Shown here: in pieces, positions 58,216 through 64,000 of the stretch
How the letters are laid out: each line of letters begins with the position of its first letter
Position numbering within the stretch: position 1 is the first letter of the stretch
NCBI RefSeq assembly: GCF_017830045.1
Contig: NZ_JAEDXU010000002.1
Span: 1-64,000 of the forward strand
Length of the DNA stretch: 64,000 nt
Direction: 5' to 3'
Source of the DNA: Enterococcus larvae
Lineage (GTDB): Bacteria > Bacillota > Bacilli > Lactobacillales > Enterococcaceae
Program-made: the position numbers and the translations under genes
The notes under the pieces: generated by a model
Databases searched by the model: none
The model's input: only the letters and a program-made list of their open reading frames with translations
Told to the model about the DNA's origin: nothing

Positions 58216-59193
58216 ATGAAAGTTTTTGATTATGAAGATGTACAGCTGATTCCTAATAAATGTATCGTCAACAGCCGTTCAGAATGTGATACGACTGTTC
58301 GTTTAGGTGCGCACGAATTTAAGATGCCTGTGGTTCCTGCAAATATGCAGACAATCATCGATGAGACCATTGCAGAGTTTCTAGCAGAAAATGGGTATTT
58401 CTATATTATGCATCGTTTTGATGAAGAAGCTCGTATTCCTTTCATTAAAAGAATGAAGGAAAAAGGATTGATTGCATCGATCAGTGTTGGCGTGAAGGCA
58501 GGAGAATATGATTTTGTAGAGGACTTGGCGAAGCAGAAGTTAGTTCCTGATTACGTAACGATCGATATTGCTCATGGCCATTCCAATGCAGTTATCAATA
58601 TGATCCAGCATTTGAAAAAATTCTTACCGGAGACATTTGTGATTGCCGGAAATGTAGGGACGCCTGAAGCAGTTAGAGAATTAGAAAACGCTGGAGCGGA
58701 TGCGACCAAGGTCGGGATTGGTCCAGGGAAGGTATGTATCACTAAAATAAAAACAGGCTTTGGGACAGGCGGTTGGCAGTTGGCAGCACTTCGTTGGTGT
58801 GCAAAGGCAGCTCGCAAGCCAATCATTGCTGATGGTGGAATTCGTACACATGGGGATATCGCAAAATCAGTTCGTTTTGGTGCGACAATGGTCATGATCG
58901 GTTCTCTCTTTGCAGGGCATGAGGAGTCGCCAGGGGAAACAAAGGTCGAAAACGGTGTCGTTTACAAAGAATACTTCGGCAGTGCTTCTGAATTCCAAAA
59001 GGGCGAGAAGAAGAATGTTGAAGGAAAGAAAATTTGGATCAGATACAAAGGCAAGCTGTCTGATACATTAATTGAGATGCAGCAGGATCTGCAATCCTCT
59101 ATCTCTTATGCTGGTGGAAAAGATTTGGAATCTGTTCGCAAGGTAGATTATGTTATTGTGAAGAATTCTATTTTTAATGGCGATACAATTTAA
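58216..59193 (+). CDS. guaC: GMP reductase GuaC
   Basis: Converts GMP to IMP with NADPH; 325 aa from ATG 58216 with GGGAG upstream (a longer ORF from 58159 has no RBS). IMPDH/GMPR barrel: [11 protein letters not shown] start, catalytic cysteine C174 in [20 protein letters not shown] (GMPR-type), [37 protein letters not shown]. No CBS domains, unlike IMPDH. Confidence 0.96.
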   Translation: MKVFDYEDVQLIPNKCIVNSRSECDTTVRLGAHEFKMPVVPANMQTIIDETIAEFLAENGYFYIMHRFDEEARIPFIKRMKEKGLIASISVGVKAGEYDFVEDLAKQKLVPDYVTIDIAHGHSNAVINMIQHLKKFLPETFVIAGNVGTPEAVRELENAGADATKVGIGPGKVCITKIKTGFGTGGWQLAALRWCAKAARKPIIADGGIRTHGDIAKSVRFGATMVMIGSLFAGHEESPGETKVENGVVYKEYFGSASEFQKGEKKNVEGKKIWIRYKGKLSDTLIEMQQDLQSSISYAGGKDLESVRKVDYVIVKNSIFNGDTI

Positions 59194-59253
59194 GGAAAGA
59201 CTTTTGGAGGCTGCTTCAAAAGCCTATGCTGAATAAAAAGTTAATAAAAAACG

Positions 59254-59289
59254 AAAAACGTTGGAGGAAAGTATTCCTTCGACGTTTTT
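59254..59289 (+). terminator. Terminator of guaC
   Basis: AAAAACGTTGGAGGA pairs with TCCTTCGACGTTTTT (two G-U), then TTTT. Confidence 0.85.
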
Positions 59290-59309
59290 TTGATTCAAAA
59301 AATCCCTAA

Positions 59310-59400
59310 AAAAGAATCCATATACCATCTATTTGGATTCTTTTTTGTTGTTTTTTCTTCTTTTTCATGCTATTGTAATCTAAATGGATTCCATATGGAT
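59310..59400. promoter_or_regulatory. Inverted repeats upstream of RHH gene
   Basis: AAAAGAATCC/GGATTCTTTT (59310-59344, with T run) and, nearer the gene, ATGGATTCCATATGGATGG (59384-59402). Both contain TCCATAT; likely autoregulatory operators of the RHH protein, and the first may also act as a terminator. Confidence 0.55.
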
Positions 59401-59419
59401 GGTAAAGGAGCTGAGAGAT

Positions 59420-59824
59420 ATGTCAAATGAAACAGAAAAGCTAACAATTAATTTAGGTGTAGTCGAATTGGCCCAGATAGATGTTCTCGTGGAGCAGGGG
59501 ATCTATTCCAATCGATCCGATCTAATTCGAACAGCTGTCAGAAAGCAGTTGGAGGTTCATAGCGAGCGAATCGATCAACAACTGCTGCCAGTTTCAACAA
59601 AAAAAGAATGGACAAAAACAGTTGGGATTCTTTCGCTTTCAAAGAAAAATCTGGAAAAGCTTGCTGAGGACAATGAGAAGATCAGTGTCAGTGTCATTGG
59701 CATGTTGATCATTGATCAAAAAGTCAATCGAGAGCTATTTGAAAAGACGGTTGATGATGTTTTGATACGGGGGAAGTTAGTTGCGTCTGATGAGATAAAG
59801 GAGCTAGTCCGAGAAATGAACTAA
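59420..59824 (+). CDS. Ribbon-helix-helix (CopG-like) regulator
   Basis: 134 aa from ATG 59420 with AAGGAG upstream. N-terminal RHH (EKLTINLGVVELAQIDVLVEQGIYSNRSDLIRTAVRKQLE) binds DNA as a dimer; the C-terminal ~80 residues (KKEWTKTVGILSLSKKNLEKLAEDNEKISVSVIGMLII...) form a possible ligand-binding or dimer domain. Related to nickel-responsive-like repressors in layout, but no metal-binding His/Cys set is seen. Monocistronic; self-regulation likely. Confidence 0.82.
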   Translation: MSNETEKLTINLGVVELAQIDVLVEQGIYSNRSDLIRTAVRKQLEVHSERIDQQLLPVSTKKEWTKTVGILSLSKKNLEKLAEDNEKISVSVIGMLIIDQKVNRELFEKTVDDVLIRGKLVASDEIKELVREMN

Positions 59825-59950
59825 ATGAGAGAAGTTGATTTCTATTTTTTAAGTAAAGAAACTGCACGGAACTATTTTAAGGAATATCTGTATTATTTTT
59901 GAAGAAATAGTTTTTAGATGAGAGTAACAGTTAAAAAGGTAAGGTCAGGA

Positions 59951-60126
59951 AAGAGGCTGAGACAGAAGTGTTTAGCTACAAGCAATAAGCCGGAATTCAC
60001 GAAAATTGTTTCACAAATTTTTGTTGAATTCCGGCTTATTGTCGTAGGAGCTACTTCTGACTCGCCGTTTATTCGGATTTAGGGTATGGAAAAGAGTGGC
60101 AACAGATTATTGTCCCACTCTCTTTA
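59951..60126 (+). repeat. Dispersed intergenic palindromic repeat, copy 3
   Basis: Starts GAGGCTGAGACAGAAGTGTTT (cf. copy 1 GAGGTTGTGACAGAAGTGTT), has a long internal hairpin with arms CAATAAGCCGGAATTC/GAATTCCGGCTTATTG, then ACTTCTGA and an end GAGTGGCAACAG...TGTCCCACTC. The internal arms differ from copies 1 and 2 but pair with each other, so pairing is maintained. Confidence 0.7.
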
Positions 60127-60213
60127 TTTATACCCAAAGAGAAGAGGGGAATCTTTCTTCAAAAAAAATGGACAATCATATACAAATAAATTAATTGTTC
60201 TTTTTTACTTTAC

Positions 60214-60251
60214 CTGTCGTAGTAATCGTGGTATTATAATTACAACGACAG
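60214..60251 (+). promoter_or_regulatory. Palindromic operator over the padR promoter
   Basis: CTGTCGTAGTAAT (60214-60226) and ATTACAACGACAG (60239-60251) form a 12-of-13 matched inverted repeat around a 12-bp centre that contains TATTATAAT (-10). PadR proteins bind such dyads; binding here is inferred. Confidence 0.7.
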
Positions 60252-60290
60252 ACGTAGTACGATGGATGAAGTAATTTCGGAGGTGGTTGA

Positions 60291-60623
60291 ATGATTGGAA
60301 GTGACGCAATCCGCGGCTATAATGATACGTTTATTCTGACCATTCTCTCAGAAGGCGACTCTTACGGATACGAAGTATCGAAAAGAATCAGAGAGGTTTC
60401 TCAAGATAATTATTCGATCAAAGAGACGACATTATATTCTGCTTTTACACGATTGGAGAAGAACGGTTTTATTGACTCCTATCCGGGACAAATTACTCAC
60501 GGAAAGAAGCGGACCTATTACAAAATCACGGAATCCGGAAAAAATTATTTGAATGAAAAAATAGAAGAGTGGCAGCTGACGAAAACAGTTGTGGAATGCT
60601 TTATCAAGGAGGAAGAAGAATGA
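60291..60623 (+). CDS. PadR-family transcriptional regulator
   Basis: 110 aa. PadR winged helix: FILTILSEGDSYGYEVSKRIREVS, ETTLYSAFTRLEKNGFIDSYPGQITHGKKRTYYKITESGKNYL. Shares an ATGA overlap with the HAAS protein, a pairing common in Firmicutes where the PadR regulator controls its operon partner. Confidence 0.92.
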   Translation: MIGSDAIRGYNDTFILTILSEGDSYGYEVSKRIREVSQDNYSIKETTLYSAFTRLEKNGFIDSYPGQITHGKKRTYYKITESGKNYLNEKIEEWQLTKTVVECFIKEEEE

Positions 60624-61603
60624 ACACAATTCGAGACTATATAGAAAGCCTGTTTTTGGGGATTCAGGAAACTCCTCAAATACAGAAGCTAAAAGAGGAT
60701 TTGCTGGCGGGGGCAGAAGACCGTTATGAGGACTTGAAAAGTCAGGGGAAATCTGAGAACGAAGCAATCGGCTCTGTGATTTCTGAATTTGGGAACATTG
60801 ATGAGTTGTTGGAAGAAATGAACATGAAGAAAGAGTACAGCGAAGAAATGGGCAGAGAAATCGATGAAATCATGATCGATGAAGCAGAAACATTTCTAAA
60901 GGTTCAAAGAAAAGGCGCGTTCTTTATTTCCATTGGTGTAGCGGCGATCATCCTTGGTGCAGCCATGATGTTTGGCTCACAAGCTTTGTATGGCGAAAGA
61001 ATGGGAGAAGCAATTGGTTTTGTTTTTCTTCTAGGCGGAGTTGCGATCGGTGTCCCATTGTTTATTACGGCAGGTACTAGTATGTCAAACAATCGCCAAT
61101 CTCTGAATGACCGGTTGATTCCAGTTCAGGTCAAGAAATTAGTGGAGACTAAGAAGGCTGAATTCCAACGATCATATGTATTCAGTATCTCTGCCGGTGT
61201 TGTTTTTTGTATCATCGCAGCAGCGCCATTGATGTTTTTCACAACAATGAGTGATAATGAGCGCTATGAAATGTTGGGCTTAGGGCTTACCTTGCTATTG
61301 GTCTCAGCTGGCGTCTTCCTGTTCATCTATGCAGGAGTCATCATGGGCAGTTTTACCCAACTGTTGAAGCATAAATACTTTATCAGTGATGAAGACAAAC
61401 TTGGGCCAAAGGCAAAAGCAGAAAAAAATAAAAAAAAACCCGTTTTTTGGCTGATTATTGAAAAAGTCTATTGGCCGATCGTCGTCGTTATTTTTCTTTC
61501 TCAAAGTTTCTTATTTGGCAACTGGGGAACATCTTGGATCATTTTTCCGGTAGCTGGTATTTTGTTTGGGATATTTGAAAGTATCTTTACTTCTAATGAG
61601 TAA
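60620..61603 (+). CDS. HAAS-domain (DUF1700-like) membrane protein
   Basis: 327 aa from ATG 60620 (AGGAGG upstream). Residues ~1-70 are the HAAS/permease-prefix helical domain (IRDYIESLFLGIQETPQIQKLKEDLLAGAEDRYEDLKSQGKSENEAIGSVISEFGNIDELLEEM), followed by about six TM segments in pairs. Probably a membrane stress or regulatory partner of PadR; function not established. Confidence 0.85.
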   Translation: MNTIRDYIESLFLGIQETPQIQKLKEDLLAGAEDRYEDLKSQGKSENEAIGSVISEFGNIDELLEEMNMKKEYSEEMGREIDEIMIDEAETFLKVQRKGAFFISIGVAAIILGAAMMFGSQALYGERMGEAIGFVFLLGGVAIGVPLFITAGTSMSNNRQSLNDRLIPVQVKKLVETKKAEFQRSYVFSISAGVVFCIIAAAPLMFFTTMSDNERYEMLGLGLTLLLVSAGVFLFIYAGVIMGSFTQLLKHKYFISDEDKLGPKAKAEKNKKKPVFWLIIEKVYWPIVVVIFLSQSFLFGNWGTSWIIFPVAGILFGIFESIFTSNE

Positions 61604-61666
61604 GGAAGAAATAAATAGTGGGAAAGCAAAGGCAGAAAAAAATCTGCCTGCTAACCTCGCAAAAAA

Positions 61667-61707
61667 AGCTGATCTGTTACCGAAATTATTTCGGTTTCAG
61701 ATCGGCT
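61667..61707. terminator. Bidirectional terminator
   Basis: AGCTGATCTG/CAGATCGGCT (one G-U) with an inner ACCGAAA/TTTCGGT stem; A run before and T run after. A second hairpin AGGCAGA/TCTGCCT precedes it at about 61630-61648. Confidence 0.85.
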
Positions 61708-61716
61708 CTTTTTTGT

Positions 61717-62259
61717 TTAGTATTCTCTAAAAATTGTTTGCATCGCTCTTTTTAATGGAAAGTAAGCAAATGAAACAATAATAATTGTCGTGATTACATT
61801 TAATACAGTTGCAAGCAGCATAGAGAATGAACCAGTAAAGGCTAGATTGAAGCTGCTGCCGGCAATCATAGCGAAAGCGGTATTCTTCAGCTGAGTCATG
61901 AGGATTTTTGTCAGACCGGTAACAACAGCTACCGTGATCAGCTTTTTGAAGCTATCAATATTATTATGAAATGCAGCAATGACCAATGCCGCCGCACCGC
62001 CGACAATAAAACTCTCAAAGAAGAAATAAGGAGCTTCTGCGGCAAAGCCATTCATTAAATCAAAAATTGCAAATCCCAGCCCGCCTGCAAGGGCGCCTCT
62101 TGTGTAACCTAGTAAAAGTACAGCCAGCAATAATACCGCATTGCCTAAATGAGCAAAGGCTCCAGTTGGCAATGGGATTTTCAGCATTGTACCAAGGATC
62201 GTCAATGCTGTAAATAAGGCGATCAATACAATGGATAGTGTTGTGTTTCTCTTCTTCAT
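61717..62259 (-). CDS. ECF transporter S component, vitamin B6-related
   Basis: 180 aa, about six TM helices, typical S-component fold: LSIVLIALFTALTILGTMLKIPLP, FAHLGNAVLLLAVLLLG, RGALAGGLGFAIFDLMNG and APYFFFESFIVGG. It needs a shared EcfAAT module encoded elsewhere. The pyridoxal-kinase-like gene directly upstream (26 bp) suggests a pyridoxine or pyridoxal substrate. Confidence 0.85.
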   Translation of the reverse strand: MKKRNTTLSIVLIALFTALTILGTMLKIPLPTGAFAHLGNAVLLLAVLLLGYTRGALAGGLGFAIFDLMNGFAAEAPYFFFESFIVGGAAALVIAAFHNNIDSFKKLITVAVVTGLTKILMTQLKNTAFAMIAGSSFNLAFTGSFSMLLATVLNVITTIIIVSFAYFPLKRAMQTIFREY

Positions 62260-62285
62260 TTTTTAAGCTCCTTTAATCATTTATA

Positions 62286-63107
62286 CTAATCAGTCATCCG
62301 TTGCTCTGCCTGGTTGTACGCACCGTGCCAGACATGCCCCAAAAACGGATTGATTTTTTGACCATTTTCAATTGCTGCAGCGACAAAATTCTTCGCTGTA
62401 CGAACTGCTTTTTCAACAGAATAGCCTTTCGCCAATCCAGCAGTGATTGCAGCAGCAAAGGTACAGCCGGCACCGTGATTGTAATCAGTCGCTATTTTTT
62501 TATGTCCCAGCAAAGTGAACTCCGTACCATCATAAAACAGATCAACTGCATTTTCTGTTGCTAAGCGATGCCCGCCTTTGATAACAACAGCTTTAGGACC
62601 TAATAGAAGAATCTTTTTCGCTGCATCCTTCATCTGATCCACCGAGGTCAAGTCTCCCATTTCGGAAAGAATCCCAGCTTCCACCAGATTTGGAGTGGTA
62701 ATCGTTGCTTTAGGTAGTAGGTGGCGAATCATTGCCGCAACATTCTCTGGCTGCAATAGTTCACTGGTACCTTTACAAGCCATAACTGGATCGATCACAA
62801 TATTTTTCATATCGAATCTATCAATATACTGTCTGGTAATCTCGATTGCTTCGACGGTTCCCAGCATACCTGTCTTCATAGCATCAAGTGCACCACCGGC
62901 AAAAATTGTTTTCAGCTGTTTATCTACCAACTGAGGATCAATTGGCGTCACTGTATGGCTCCAGCCTTCATCCGGGTCCATTGTAACGATACTAGTCAAG
63001 GCAGAAAAGCCGAATGTACCATATTCTTGAAAGGTTTTTAAGTCTGCCTGAATTCCTGCGCCGCCGCTTGAATCCGAACCAGCAACAGTCAATACTTTTT
63101 TGATCAT
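62286..63107 (-). CDS. pdxK: Pyridoxal kinase-like / PdxK (ThiD-family kinase)
   Basis: 273 aa of the ribokinase-like ThiD/PdxK family: VLTVAGSDSSGGAGIQADLKTFQEYG, GFSALTS, DPVMACKGTSELL, TPNLVEAGIL, VVIKGGH, HGAGCTFAAAITAGLAKG. Firmicute members of this type phosphorylate pyridoxal (PdxK); HMP kinase (ThiD) is the alternative. Linkage to a MocR/PdxR-type regulator and an ECF S component, with no thi genes nearby, favours vitamin B6 salvage. Confidence 0.85.
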   Translation of the reverse strand: MIKKVLTVAGSDSSGGAGIQADLKTFQEYGTFGFSALTSIVTMDPDEGWSHTVTPIDPQLVDKQLKTIFAGGALDAMKTGMLGTVEAIEITRQYIDRFDMKNIVIDPVMACKGTSELLQPENVAAMIRHLLPKATITTPNLVEAGILSEMGDLTSVDQMKDAAKKILLLGPKAVVIKGGHRLATENAVDLFYDGTEFTLLGHKKIATDYNHGAGCTFAAAITAGLAKGYSVEKAVRTAKNFVAAAIENGQKINPFLGHVWHGAYNQAEQRMTD

Positions 63108-63167
63108 GATAATTTCCCCCTTATAATACGTTTAAGCGAATAAATAGTATTGTATACCAGTCGAGCA

Positions 63168-63210
63168 TTGACAAAAACAGCCAATTGGATTATTTTTAAC
63201 TCATCCAATT
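63168..63210. promoter_or_regulatory. pdxR promoter with inverted repeat
   Basis: TTGACA (63168-63173), 17 bp, TATTTT (63191-63196) drives the regulator. The inverted AATTGGAT/ATCCAATT (63183-63190, 63203-63210) overlaps the -10 and is the candidate autoregulatory site for the divergent pair. Confidence 0.6.
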
Positions 63211-63228
63211 TTTGATCGGAGGAAAATA

Positions 63229-64000
63229 ATGTGGCACTTAGATAAAAGAGAAGGTCTTCCTGTCTATCAACAGATTTCTGAGTTGATTCTTTCTACTGTA
63301 AAAAGTGGAGAGCTGTTGCCGGGGGACAAATTACCTGCAGAAAGAAAGCTGGCTGCTCAACTTGGGGTAAATCGCTCAACAGTTGTTCATGCGTTGGAAG
63401 AACTGGAGGATATGGGATGGATCGTCAGGAAGCAGGGAAGCGGTTCGTTCATTGCGGAAGGAAAATGGGGCGTTACATCGGCTGCTAGAACAGATTGGAA
63501 AAGGTACCTTGAGCAGAATGCTTTCAGCAAAACAGAGCCCTTCATAGAAGATATGAAACAGCTTTTACGAAATGGAGGGGATCAATTAATTGATGGATAT
63601 ACAGGGGAGCTGCCTCTTGAATTGATTCCTAGCTTTGAAATCCCTTCACTGACATGGAAACAATTTTTGGAGGAAGAACAGCAGGATGATTTTGGCTATT
63701 TTCCGCTAAGAGAGTCAATTTGCCGTATGACAGCAGAAGAGTATGGTTTTTCTTTGCAAAAGGAAACATTGTTGATCACTTCTGGTGCGCAGCAGGCATT
63801 GTTCATGATTTTGCAGGTTTTGCTGCGTGCAGGGGACAGTGTAGCGATTGAAGATCCTTCATTTTTGTATGCACTACCGGTTTTTCAGGCGGCTGGTATT
63901 CGATTGTACGGCGTGCCAATGGATCATGAAGGAATCGATTTGGAACAGCTGGAGCAGACGATGAGACAGCATCGAGTAAAAATGGTTATGGTCAACCCAT
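63229..64000 (+). CDS. MocR/PdxR-type GntR regulator with aminotransferase domain (partial)
   Basis: Runs off the window end; 257 codons visible. Start ATG 63229 with CGGAGG upstream. Residues ~1-75 form a GntR winged helix (VYQQISELILSTVKSGELLPGDKLPAERKLAAQLGVNRSTVVHALEELEDMGWIVRKQGSGSF). After a linker comes an aminotransferase class I fold (DFGYFPLRESICRM...TSGAQQALFMILQVLLRAGDSVAIEDPSFLYALP). MocR regulators bind PLP, and PdxR members govern B6 genes. The PLP lysine would lie beyond the window. Confidence 0.9.
   Translation, partial: MWHLDKREGLPVYQQISELILSTVKSGELLPGDKLPAERKLAAQLGVNRSTVVHALEELEDMGWIVRKQGSGSFIAEGKWGVTSAARTDWKRYLEQNAFSKTEPFIEDMKQLLRNGGDQLIDGYTGELPLELIPSFEIPSLTWKQFLEEEQQDDFGYFPLRESICRMTAEEYGFSLQKETLLITSGAQQALFMILQVLLRAGDSVAIEDPSFLYALPVFQAAGIRLYGVPMDHEGIDLEQLEQTMRQHRVKMVMVNP

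Overview
The window looks like chromosomal DNA of an Enterococcus (low-GC Firmicute). The Wal operon with walH and walI, IreB with its N-terminal threonines, the agmatine deiminase cluster with its membrane-anchored LuxR regulator, and a V-type Na+-ATPase operon with the gene order and NtpK/NtpA residues of E. hirae all point there. The arginine biosynthesis operon argCJBDF suggests a species other than a typical arginine-auxotrophic E. faecalis strain. I cannot name the species. No rRNA, tRNA, CRISPR array or intact transposon was seen.

Layout. 0-6 kb: cell-wall two-component system walRKHI-walJ. 6-9 kb: a MerR regulator with a GT1 glycosyltransferase, then a FemABX-like aminoacyltransferase. 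9-10.5 kb: DUF554 membrane protein and an unknown protein. 10.9-16 kb: argCJBDF. 16-17.7 kb: ireB-ruvX-DUF1292, with an unusual run of small hairpin repeats between ruvX and the DUF1292 gene. 17.8-19.7 kb: small membrane proteins and an unusual methyltransferase. 19.9-25.9 kb: agmatine deiminase operon aguBDAC (minus strand) with divergent aguR. 25.9-38.8 kb: accessory region. It holds an AbiF/Abi_2-type HEPN protein preceded by a terminator-ended small RNA, a divergent Rgg/short-hydrophobic-peptide pair, a second Rgg, several small membrane proteins, an LD-carboxypeptidase, a second FemAB protein, and a module resembling a reverse-arranged type VII secreted lipase toxin with small helical partners. 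39-47.8 kb: ntpFIKECGABD. 48-50.3 kb: DUF1002 secreted protein and uppP. 50.5-55.1 kb: MurNAc recycling genes mupG-murQ-murP-murR. 55-57.9 kb: two paralogous histidine phosphatases and an MBL hydrolase. 58-61.6 kb: guaC, an RHH regulator, and a PadR/HAAS pair. 61.7-64 kb: a vitamin B6 salvage module (ECF S component, pyridoxal kinase, divergent MocR/PdxR-type regulator cut by the window end).

How the parts fit. Several modules concern the envelope: WalRK signalling, two FemAB enzymes, UppP, the LD-carboxypeptidase, MurNAc recycling and IreB. Two catabolic or salvage units (agmatine to ATP plus putrescine, and MurNAc-6-P) carry their own regulators and candidate operators. The strongest novelty candidates are: (i) the AbiF-like gene with its attenuated leader RNA; (ii) the Rgg-SHP pair with a 17-residue peptide; (iii) the TslA-like lipase module; (iv) a hairpin repeat family with compensatory base changes found before the DUF1292 gene and before murR; (v) a duplicated TTTAAG-N5-TTTAAG promoter element in front of femX and of a small acidic membrane protein; and (vi) a dispersed ~120-180 bp intergenic palindromic repeat in three copies. 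All functional calls are from reading the sequence; no database search was run.
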